This document shows, one piece after another, positions 1-5,589 of a stretch of 7,695 bases of DNA. Made by a program: the position numbers and the translations under genes. The DNA is taken from NCBI GenBank assembly GCA_020434645.1, contig JAGRAK010000091.1, positions 1-7,695 on the forward strand, in the 5' to 3' direction. Within the stretch, counting starts at the first letter, position 1; every line of letters begins with the position of its first letter. The notes under the pieces were generated by a model. The model had not been told where the DNA came from. It searched no databases and was given only the letters and a program-made list of their open reading frames with translations. This DNA is from Bdellovibrionales bacterium. Lineage in GTDB: Bacteria; Bdellovibrionota; Bdellovibrionia; Bdellovibrionales; UBA1609.

Positions 1-2
1 AT

Positions 3-1154
3 GACCCATTGGCTATTAAACCGGTGCAGTGCTTTGATTTTAATCGCAAGACCATTGATGTCGGGGTAAAACTGAATCAAAAGCAAGCAAGAGTGAATCA
101 AGTGGTTCGTGTGATGATAGAGGCAGCTGTATTTTTAAAACAGTACCATGTTTACTCTATGGGGCAGATCTCAAGTTTGTTATTTCAACCCCTTGATGTA
201 GAAGTTTGCAGTTTAAATGTTTTAGGCCGAAAAATTGAGTTGCAAGAAAGCGTTTTAAAAATTGGCTATAAGTACACAATGGTTGGTTCACTCAACGCCG
301 ATTACAGCGCAAAAAATATTACTCAAGACTGGAATGACGGTCTTATTGTTAAGCCTAATGATCGACCAGGCTCTGCGATGCTTAGTGCAATCAAAAGAAA
401 ATTCACAGGAGAGATTAATCCCGACATTATCGAAGACGCCGAGTATGCAAAGTGGGTGGTGCTCAATCCACAGGGCAAGGTAAGAAGAACTATACGAAAT
501 GTGATTTTGCCCACAATTAAAGAGCGTATTCATGGGCTTGTAGCCTACGGGCGACGGAAGGCGCGGGCAGATCATTTAGATTCGAATTCGGTAAAGTCAT
601 CTGATGAAATACGAGCGCAACTTCAGTTATTAACTCAACATAAAGGTTTTTCAGTAGAGATGAGAAATTATATTGAAAGAGAAGCAGCTGAGGAAGATCT
701 TAATATTATTTATCAAGATTTTATAAGTAAGATAAACTCCTCTTTATTTTTAGGGCAATCTATTTTGTATGCATCAAGCTCGGCTAGAATGGGGCAATGT
801 GAGTCGATGAATGCCACTGTTCAAGCCAATCGAAAGCAAAGTGCGTTTATAAATATGATCAATGCCAAGAATATCGGAGTGAATCTCTCGACTTTAGGTA
901 TCCGCACCGATCAAATGGATAAGTTTTTAGTAGATGAAAATGAGAGTGATGATAGCGAAGGCGGGCAGTGTACCCAGTCTGTTTCAGTCAACGACGTGCA
1001 AGAGGGTGGGCTTGTGTCCATCAACCTTATAGATAATGTTATGGTCTTTGTGAAGCTGCCGTCACGCCCGGGTGAACGCTTATCATATTTGGCATTATAT
1101 GAGGTTTTAGAAAAACATATGAACAACCAAGGGTACCTTAATTATTCTAGATAA
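3..1154 (+). CDS. Hypothetical protein, 5'-partial
   Basis: I do not recognise this protein. The frame is already open at base 3 (codons Asp-Pro before a TTG at 9), so the gene most likely begins upstream of the window; a TTG start at 9 cannot be excluded because only 8 upstream bases are visible. From the TTG codon it is 381 residues and ends at TAA. It has no membrane segment and no visible signal peptide. Residues 155-190 are basic, including a GRRKAR stretch. Residues 215-245 look helical and charged. Residues 309-317 are strongly acidic (DENESDDSE) and probably form a linker before a C-terminal part of about 60 residues. It has only three or four cysteines and no obvious enzymatic motif. 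It is most likely a cytoplasmic lineage-specific protein. The reading frame is long and intact, so coding is secure although function is unknown. Confidence 0.8.
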   Translation, partial: DPLAIKPVQCFDFNRKTIDVGVKLNQKQARVNQVVRVMIEAAVFLKQYHVYSMGQISSLLFQPLDVEVCSLNVLGRKIELQESVLKIGYKYTMVGSLNADYSAKNITQDWNDGLIVKPNDRPGSAMLSAIKRKFTGEINPDIIEDAEYAKWVVLNPQGKVRRTIRNVILPTIKERIHGLVAYGRRKARADHLDSNSVKSSDEIRAQLQLLTQHKGFSVEMRNYIEREAAEEDLNIIYQDFISKINSSLFLGQSILYASSSARMGQCESMNATVQANRKQSAFINMINAKNIGVNLSTLGIRTDQMDKFLVDENESDDSEGGQCTQSVSVNDVQEGGLVSINLIDNVMVFVKLPSRPGERLSYLALYEVLEKHMNNQGYLNYSR

Positions 1155-1177
1155 TAATAAGTAATCCTTTTTATATT

Positions 1178-1876
1178 TTAATCGAAATCGTTAACAGTCC
1201 AAGATCGTACATCCCACTCTTTAATGAGTTCATACACTACAAAATTTCTAAAGCTTTGCTTAAACTCCTTGCGAGATATAAATTCATTTAGATCAACATT
1301 TTCTTCTTGAGATAGCACAGTAATCCACCCCTCTATAAAAGCAATAAAGCGATCTTTGAAGTAAATATCAGGAGGTAACTTTACATATTTTGGTGGTTTG
1401 CCATAGGGTTGCAGAATTAAATCTACCATTCGTATAAAGTGAAATTCGAGAATTTCAGGAAATTCTGATTTTGGATCCATATATGAAATCATCTCGAGCA
1501 TTTTTTTAGTGAAAGCCTTCACATGAACTAGGCGTTGTTCTCTTTTTGACATCAAGCCGTCTAGAAACTCTTCAATATTGCCAGACAACATAGCCCTTAA
1601 AATATCCCCTCGTTCTGAATCCTCATGCTTACTTAAAAATTCAAGTTTCTTCATGGTAATATTTGAGAAGTTAGTAATAAAATTTCGAAAAGACTCATTG
1701 TTTTCATATAATTTACGAAGGCGTGTCTTGATTGATGGGGCACTTGTGTCATGTTTTGCAGCGCTTGAGTTGAGATCTTGTCTTGAAGAAATCAGACTAG
1801 TGCAAAGACTTTGTGCGGTAACCGGCATACAAAAGCAAGTTACACTTAAAAACAATAAAGTGAATCTTAAACACAT
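1178..1876 (-). CDS. Secreted hypothetical protein with Sec signal peptide
   Basis: This 232-residue protein begins with a hydrophobic stretch (residues 4-16) followed by MPVTA-QS, a good signal peptidase I site after Ala21. The mature part of about 211 residues would therefore lie in the periplasm or outside the cell. There is no lipobox aligned with Cys14 or Cys16, so a lipoprotein is unlikely. The rest is rich in Lys, Glu, Phe and Leu and reads as mostly alpha-helical: basic near 51-80, then helices around 93-110, 118-131, 141-156 and 174-190. No catalytic motif or known family is recognised. The ATG at 1876 is the only good start, because an in-frame stop lies four codons upstream. No clear Shine-Dalgarno site precedes it. 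It converges on the partial gene ending at 1154, with only 23 bases between the stops. It lies 84 bases downstream of the small membrane protein gene on the same strand and may share its transcript. Confidence 0.8.
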   Translation of the reverse strand: MCLRFTLLFLSVTCFCMPVTAQSLCTSLISSRQDLNSSAAKHDTSAPSIKTRLRKLYENNESFRNFITNFSNITMKKLEFLSKHEDSERGDILRAMLSGNIEEFLDGLMSKREQRLVHVKAFTKKMLEMISYMDPKSEFPEILEFHFIRMVDLILQPYGKPPKYVKLPPDIYFKDRFIAFIEGWITVLSQEENVDLNEFISRKEFKQSFRNFVVYELIKEWDVRSWTVNDFD

Positions 1877-1960
1877 TGAGGCATATTAGCAGATGAATGT
1901 ATAAAAAAATACAAGCCTATAAAAGTTTCATCAGTGTAAATTGACAACACAGCAACTTCG

Positions 1961-2146
1961 TTAGTAACCCAACTCGGGTGATGTCTGAATTTCACGCTGA
2001 TCGGCGATATTGGTAGACGGAGTTAAGAAGTTGGCTTTAGGTTTCATCGTGAGACTAAAAAAAGCCAGTACAATGACCAAAATAATACTAAGCACTAAAA
2101 AATCGAGACCCGCTTGATATGTGTTGATTTGTTCTCTGGGTGTCAT
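1961..2146 (-). CDS. Small single-pass membrane protein (61 aa)
   Basis: This short gene is supported by an almost perfect ribosome binding site, AGGAGGT four bases before the ATG (+ strand 2151-2157). The 61-residue product has one strong hydrophobic helix at about residues 14-33 (LDFLVLSIILVIVLAFFSL), preceded by a polar N-terminus (MTPREQINTYQ) and followed by Lys35 and Lys37 and a polar, Pro/Thr/Asn-rich tail. It is therefore a bitopic inner-membrane protein. There is no signal peptidase or lipobox motif, so the helix probably stays as an anchor. No family is recognised; such proteins often assist a larger membrane complex. The gene for the secreted 232-residue protein lies 84 bases downstream on the same strand. 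An operator-like palindrome and a sigma-54-like sequence lie just upstream, suggesting regulated expression. Coding is likely; function is unknown. Confidence 0.75.
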   Translation of the reverse strand: MTPREQINTYQAGLDFLVLSIILVIVLAFFSLTMKPKANFLTPSTNIADQREIQTSPELGY

Positions 2147-2150
2147 AGTG

Positions 2151-2157
2151 ACCTCCT
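2151..2157 (-). promoter_or_regulatory. Strong ribosome binding site of the 61-aa gene
   Basis: On the - strand the sequence AGGAGGT matches the anti-Shine-Dalgarno complement very closely and lies four bases before the ATG at 2146. It is the strongest such site in the window. It is the main reason for accepting the short gene as real and for choosing its start. Confidence 0.8.
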
Positions 2158-2162
2158 GCCGG

Positions 2163-2185
2163 TATTGATATTCAATATGCGTGCC
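2163..2185 (-). promoter_or_regulatory. Candidate operator palindrome and sigma-54-like promoter
   Basis: Bases 2163-2177 form a perfect inverted repeat, TATTGA-TAT-TCAATA, centred 24 bases before the start of the 61-aa gene. Overlapping it, the - strand reads GGCACGCATATTGA (2185 to 2172). This resembles a sigma-54 site (consensus TGGCACG-N4-TTGC): it has the -24 GG, the CACG and the correct 10-base spacing. The -12 dinucleotide is GA instead of the strongly conserved GC. If used, transcription would start near 2161, about 15 bases before the ATG and just ahead of the ribosome site, which is a sensible leader. The palindrome is seen directly; both roles are inference. It could instead be a repressor site over a sigma-70 promoter, but no convincing -35/-10 pair was found. 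Confidence 0.35.
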
Positions 2186-2369
2186 GCAAGCTAGGGGCTG
2201 AAGGATGTATCAGGAGTGACAATAAAGTGTTGAGGGTGGCACATGCAGTGACGGTTTGCGGCCTTCAGCGGTCGCTAAAAGGCGTCATATAGACCTATTT
2301 TGCCACTGATCTCACTTGTGGGCTGGCCTATCAATTGCTCTAGGTAAGGGCTTAATCAGGGAGAGCTTA
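2178..2369. other. Non-coding divergent intergenic region
   Basis: This stretch separates the 61-aa gene from the lipoprotein gene. No reading frame here has a credible start and ribosome site; the open frame running into the lipoprotein from a TTG at 2316 lacks both. It holds a strong stem-loop at 2258-2275 and two nested complementary pairs: GCCGCAA at 2183-2189 with TTGCGGC at 2256-2262, and GCTGAAGG at 2197-2204 with CCTTCAGC at 2262-2269. A weak -10-like TATAGA lies at 2288-2293 without a good -35 partner. The promoter of the lipoprotein gene must lie here but was not identified with confidence. A structured leader or a small RNA is possible, not shown. Confidence 0.5.
2258..2275. other. 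GC-rich stem-loop
   Basis: GCGGCC and GGTCGC can pair over six base pairs, including one G-U pair on the + strand RNA, around the six-base loop TTCAGC. No run of T follows on either strand, so it does not look like an intrinsic terminator. It could be part of the leader of the lipoprotein mRNA, whose ATG is 95 bases downstream, or part of a small RNA. The stem is seen; its function is unknown. Confidence 0.45.
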
Positions 2370-3011
2370 ATGAGCAAAAAAATACTACTTAGCGCATGTG
2401 TACTAGTTAATCTTTTGGGCTGCCAAAACGATGGATTTCATGCTCCTCAAGCCGGCTCAAAGGATTTAATTCTATTTGAGTCGCCAGAAGTGCAAGATGT
2501 GGCAGCAGATGCGAAAGAGAGCAATTTGCAAATGGAACTAGAGCGCGTTACTCCGCAAAGTGCTCAAGTTATTCTATCAACTGAGGTGGAAGCCGATATT
2601 GAAAATGCAGACGTTAATAAGGCCATTGTCCGTTCAATAATTTCAACATTCGGGATGATTGTTGAGTTTAAGGCGATGATTTCAACAGCGGCTGAGCAAG
2701 ATGGTAAAGCGGTAATTGCTCCCAATTTCATTATTGATAAAGTTTTGAAGGATTCAAAAGATGCAGCTGCCGCTAAATTTGATAGTGATAGAACTTTTCA
2801 AATGATTTCTCACTGTTCAAATTCTTGCGACGATCTTTTTATTCATATTCAAGTGAATAAGTCAGGTGAATTTGAAGCGGCCGCTTTTTATAATTTTAAG
2901 CGTGAGAAGTCAGAAGTGAATAGTGTGAGCGGTCGTTCATATACACTTGTCAGTTCTTCAGTAGGTGAGGCGTATAAAACTCTGGATCAAGTCAGAGAAA
3001 CTTTAAAGTGA
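2370..3011 (+). CDS. Outer-membrane-type lipoprotein, unknown function
   Basis: The product of 213 residues starts MSKKILLSACVLVNLLGC: two lysines, a hydrophobic core and the lipobox L-L-G-C, so signal peptidase II should cut before Cys18 and leave a lipidated Cys. The next residue is Gln, not Asp, which in Gram-negatives favours Lol sorting to the outer membrane. I chose the ATG at 2370 over upstream TTG codons because GGGAGAG lies just before it and only this start gives a proper lipoprotein signal. The mature part is acidic. It starts with a flexible region (residues 19-60) and has a helical, Ala-rich centre (about 81-140). A C-x3-C pair (Cys149, Cys153, in HCSNSCDD) could form a disulfide in the periplasm. 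The C-terminal part alternates like beta strands. No family is recognised. The gene seems monocistronic: a convergent gene ends 2 bases beyond its stop. Confidence 0.87.
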   Translation: MSKKILLSACVLVNLLGCQNDGFHAPQAGSKDLILFESPEVQDVAADAKESNLQMELERVTPQSAQVILSTEVEADIENADVNKAIVRSIISTFGMIVEFKAMISTAAEQDGKAVIAPNFIIDKVLKDSKDAAAAKFDSDRTFQMISHCSNSCDDLFIHIQVNKSGEFEAAAFYNFKREKSEVNSVSGRSYTLVSSSVGEAYKTLDQVRETLK

Positions 3012-3013
3012 TA

Positions 3014-3280
3014 TTACGCGGCGGCTAGACTGCGCAGATGATTGCGATACTGATCTATGCTCATGTGCCCGTAGATCTTCTTTTTTAACATTTCATTCAC
3101 TTCGTCACACAGTTCGGTAAAGGTATCTTCAGCATGGGAGCCAAAATTATAACCTAGGCCGCCCATATTGATCAGATACCTCTCGACAACGACGACCACA
3201 AAATCTACTTCAGTCTCACATTCAATGTGTAGATTTGTAAGGTGGCGCTCAAAACAATCATATAGTGTTGCAATTTTCAT
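3014..3280 (-). CDS. Small hypothetical protein (88 aa)
   Basis: This 88-residue frame runs between the lipoprotein gene (convergent, 2 bases between the stops) and the NFACT gene (divergent, 40 bases between the starts), filling the gap exactly as a real gene would. The protein has no signal or membrane segment. It has a valine run, DFVVVVVERYL (residues 26-36), probably a buried strand or helix; a Gly-rich turn (GGLGYNFGS, 40-48); and a charged helical end (about 53-86) that finishes SLAAA. It has three cysteines. No family is recognised. The ribosome site is weak (AAG close to the ATG), which lowers certainty. The frame on the opposite strand across 3168-3320 is an upstream extension of the NFACT frame with low-complexity Thr/Ser content, and I judge it non-coding. 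Confidence 0.65.
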   Translation of the reverse strand: MKIATLYDCFERHLTNLHIECETEVDFVVVVVERYLINMGGLGYNFGSHAEDTFTELCDEVNEMLKKKIYGHMSIDQYRNHLRSLAAA

Positions 3281-3284
3281 CTTA

Positions 3285-3313
3285 TTTACATATCGGCAAA
3301 TTACGAATAGAAT
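3285..3313 (+). promoter_or_regulatory. Sigma-70-type promoter of the NFACT gene
   Basis: TTTACA (3285-3290) and TAGAAT (3308-3313) each match the -35 and -10 consensus at five of six positions, and the spacer is exactly 17 bases. A start about 6-8 bases after the -10 box falls at 3319-3321, which is the ATG of the gene at 3321. The transcript would then have no leader. This agrees with the lack of any Shine-Dalgarno sequence before that ATG. Confidence 0.6.
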
Positions 3314-3320
3314 TCACTCT

Positions 3321-4568
3321 ATGAAGCCACTTTCTGCTGCTGAAATTCAAAAACTCGCCTTAGAGCTCAAGACTTCTGAAGGGGATCGCCTTCAAGATGT
3401 GCGCATATTTCAATCATTAATCGCATTGGGGTTTTACTCTGAGCGGCCTTATTGGCTCGTCTTTGATATGAATTCTCAATGCCCGCAGATGATTCATCTT
3501 GAGAATTTGAACTCTATAGCTTTTCGTTCTGAAAAAAAGCCTGTTGAGCAGTTTTTAAAGGCTCATTTTGTTGGGCGAAAGTTACTAGAAGTTTGTGCGC
3601 CTCTAGACTTAGGGCGAGTGCTAATTTTACGATTTGGAGCAAATCATTGTATTGAGGTTCGGCTTTTTCCGCGTGGTCAGAATTTCATTGTTTGCAAAGA
3701 TAAAACTATGGTCGCTTTTTTCAAGCCTCAGGTGATGAGGCCTGCAGAGGAGAGGCCATTGAGCGAAATAGTCGAAGATGGGCTTTTGAAAGTTAAATCT
3801 CAGCAGTGGCTTAAAGATCAATCGCGACTCAAAGAATCGTCAGTGTCAGAAGGGGCAAGTGTTTCGGCGCATAAAAATAAGATTGAGAAGTTGAATAAGG
3901 CGATAAAAAAAATAGCCGCTGACATTGAGTTAAAAGAAAATCTGCGTTGGCAAGAGTGCGGGGAGTGGATGAAAGAGCATCAGTCAGCTGATGTGCCGGT
4001 GAGTCTTTCTTCATATGTTGATCCTAAAAAGAGCTTCTCTGAAAACTTAGAAAATTGTTTTCAAAAAAGTAAAGATATTAAGGCTAAAATTAGAGGGGCT
4101 AAGCGTAGAATTTTAGAAATTGAAAATGAGTTGTTGGGGCAAGTGGAGCGACCATCTACAGAGAAGGTGCGTAGTCAAAATTCGGCGTTACGTCAGGCTG
4201 ATGCGCGAGGGCGAACATTTGAGCTTGAATCGGGAGCGGTGTTGTTTGTGGGTAAGTCAGCAAAAGATAATTTGCGGCTGTTACGCAAAGCCAAGCCCTG
4301 GCACTATTGGTTGCATCTTCGAGATCAGCCGAGTTGTCACGGACTCCCCCAACGAAATAAAAATAAAACAGTAACAAATGCCGCCCTACATCTTGCTGCA
4401 CACCACCTCATATCTAACAATTTTGGTGAAAAGCAGAAAAATTATCGTGGAGATAAGTTTGATATAGTGGTGGCAGAGTGTCGCTTTGTGCGCCCTATCA
4501 AAGGTGATCGTCATGGGAGAGTGCATTACTCAGATGAGCGGACATTCACTCATTTGTTTCAAGACTAA
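3321..4568 (+). CDS. Compact NFACT-family protein (RqcH/NEMF-like)
   Basis: The 415-residue product belongs to the NFACT family. Members such as bacterial RqcH bind the stalled 50S-peptidyl-tRNA complex and recruit tRNA-Ala to tail the nascent chain. The order seen is as follows. Residues 1-135 form an NFACT-N-like part (FLKAHFVGRKLLEV, then IEVRLFPRGQNFIV). Residues 184-275 form a coiled-coil middle with the family pattern ECGEWM, YVDPKKSFSEN and a basic helix. Residues 298-400 form an NFACT-R domain, with FVGKSAKDN, then WLHLRDQPSCH at 330-340, NAALHLAAHH, and a final RPIKGDRHGRVHYSDERT. RqcH is usually about 550-600 residues; here the helix-hairpin-helix part between the N-domain and coiled coil is largely missing. 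The Asp-Arg pair needed for tailing in RqcH appears as D96-L-G-R99. Start ATG 3321 is chosen because the promoter points to it and the upstream extension is low-complexity. It may be a quality control factor or a divergent RNA-binding paralogue. Confidence 0.88.
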   Translation: MKPLSAAEIQKLALELKTSEGDRLQDVRIFQSLIALGFYSERPYWLVFDMNSQCPQMIHLENLNSIAFRSEKKPVEQFLKAHFVGRKLLEVCAPLDLGRVLILRFGANHCIEVRLFPRGQNFIVCKDKTMVAFFKPQVMRPAEERPLSEIVEDGLLKVKSQQWLKDQSRLKESSVSEGASVSAHKNKIEKLNKAIKKIAADIELKENLRWQECGEWMKEHQSADVPVSLSSYVDPKKSFSENLENCFQKSKDIKAKIRGAKRRILEIENELLGQVERPSTEKVRSQNSALRQADARGRTFELESGAVLFVGKSAKDNLRLLRKAKPWHYWLHLRDQPSCHGLPQRNKNKTVTNAALHLAAHHLISNNFGEKQKNYRGDKFDIVVAECRFVRPIKGDRHGRVHYSDERTFTHLFQD

Positions 4569-4592
4569 AATATAAATCAACCTAAAAAACAG

Positions 4593-4620
4593 TTGACGCC
4601 TAATGCAGGTGGATTAAATT
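4593..4620 (+). promoter_or_regulatory. Candidate promoter of the gld-like operon
   Basis: TTGACG (4593-4598, five of six consensus bases) is followed after 16 bases by TAAATT (4615-4620, four of six). A start near 4627 would give a leader of about 33 bases containing the ribosome site GGAG at 4648-4651. The position in the 91-base gap before the ABC genes is right. The -10 box is weak, so this is tentative. Confidence 0.4.
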
Positions 4621-4659
4621 TTTATAGCATCAGACTTTGTTTAACCTGGAGATACAAAA

Positions 4660-5577
4660 ATGATAGAGATAAAAAACTTAACGAAGTGCTATGGCGACAG
4701 AAAGGCCATAGACAATCTCAGTTTCAACGTCAAAAAGGGTGAGGTTGTGGGATTTCTGGGGCCAAATGGCGCAGGCAAGACCACAACGATGAAAATTATA
4801 ACAGGGTTTATGGCGCCGACTTCAGGTGCTGTGAAAATTGCGGGTTTCGATGTCTTTGAAGATCCTATTGAGGTGAAAAGGCGTATTGGTTATTTACCCG
4901 AAACGCCACCAGTATATGGCGACATGGTTGTGAAAGAATACTTAGAGTTTGTTGCAAAGTTAAAAGGTGTTCCTTCAGAAAATGTAAAGAAGCTAGTGGA
5001 TCGCGCCATTGAAAAGACACAGCTCGGGCAAGTGAGTCATCGACTCATTCAGAATTTATCTAAAGGTTTTCGGCAGCGAGTAGGGCTGGCTCAGGCGATC
5101 GCGAGTGACCCAGAGATATTAATACTCGATGAGCCCACAGTGGGGCTTGATCCGCGTCAAGTGGCAGAGATTCGCACACTCCTTAAAGAGCTGCGTGGGG
5201 AGCATACAATTATACTCTCAACTCATATACTCCCTGAGGTGCAAGCGACTTGTGAGCGAGTGATTATTATTAGTAGTGGTAAAATCGTGGCAGAAGACAC
5301 TTTGATGGGGTTGGGTCAAAAGTTAACCGGAGGAGCAAGTGTTCAGTTGCGTGTTCGGCGGCATGCCGATGAGCTTGCGGTTTTGCTTCGTAGCCTAAAG
5401 GGCATCACTTCAGTGGATGTGGCGGGTCAAAGCTTGCGTGTTCATGGTGCCGGGTCTGAAGAGATAATTGAGGCGGTTTCAGAGGCGGCGGTGAGTAAAC
5501 GGGCTGGTCTTTTAGAACTGAGCCATCCAGCGACTGAACTTGAAGATATATTCATTCAACTAACTTCAGCTAACTAG
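4660..5577 (+). CDS. gldA: ABC transporter ATP-binding protein, GldA-like
   Basis: This 305-residue cytoplasmic ATPase powers the transporter formed with the next two genes. All ABC motifs are present: Walker A GPNGAGKT (34-41), signature LSKGFRQR (133-140), Walker B ILILDEP (153-159), D-loop GLDP (162-165) and the switch His189 in LSTH. The Q-loop position carries Glu81 (YLPE) instead of Gln, a variant common in the GldA/CcmA-like ATPases. Residues from about 228 form the C-terminal extension typical of GldA and related exporters, ending HPATELEDIF. Length and architecture match the GldA branch of ABC-2 ATPases. The ATG at 4660 has GGAG eight bases before it. In Flavobacterium, GldA works with GldF and GldG and is required for gliding; in other phyla homologous sets have unknown cargo, so the symbol indicates family rather than proven function. 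Confidence 0.92.
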   Translation: MIEIKNLTKCYGDRKAIDNLSFNVKKGEVVGFLGPNGAGKTTTMKIITGFMAPTSGAVKIAGFDVFEDPIEVKRRIGYLPETPPVYGDMVVKEYLEFVAKLKGVPSENVKKLVDRAIEKTQLGQVSHRLIQNLSKGFRQRVGLAQAIASDPEILILDEPTVGLDPRQVAEIRTLLKELRGEHTIILSTHILPEVQATCERVIIISSGKIVAEDTLMGLGQKLTGGASVQLRVRRHADELAVLLRSLKGITSVDVAGQSLRVHGAGSEEIIEAVSEAAVSKRAGLLELSHPATELEDIFIQLTSAN

Positions 5578-5589
5578 GAGAAACTGACA

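Noticed and set aside
288..575. Antisense frames within the first gene
   Set aside because: They lack ribosome sites and have the odd composition of shadow frames inside an intact long gene.
1155..1177. Possible bidirectional terminator between the convergent genes
   Set aside because: The gap is T/A-rich but contains no stem.
1578..1889. 103-residue + strand frame opposite the secreted protein gene
   Set aside because: It lies antisense to a better frame with a clear signal peptide and lacks a ribosome site; it reads as a shadow.
1898..1913. TGTAT/ATACA repeat around a run of A, considered as a terminator
   Set aside because: Only five A/T-rich pairs, too weak for an intrinsic terminator.
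1941..1946. Perfect TTGACA on the + strand
   Set aside because: No -10 box at a suitable distance and no + strand gene starts nearby.
2237..2251. Second sigma-54-like sequence on the + strand (TGGCAC, then GTGA)
   Set aside because: The -12 GC is absent and only the -24 half matches; the start would be more than 100 bases from the lipoprotein ATG.
2316..2369. TTG start upstream of the lipoprotein
   Set aside because: No ribosome site, and it would place 18 residues before a perfect lipoprotein signal peptide.
3168..3320. In-frame upstream extension of the NFACT gene from an ATG at 3168
   Set aside because: It overlaps the 88-aa gene on the other strand, encodes a Thr/Ser run with no family similarity and would include the promoter inside the gene; the ATG at 3321 fits the domain and the promoter.
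4606..4648. Imperfect inverted repeat (CAGG...TTAAA with TTTAACCTG) before the ABC operon
   Set aside because: It needs a four-base bulge, and its left arm lies upstream of the predicted transcript start, so it is probably chance.
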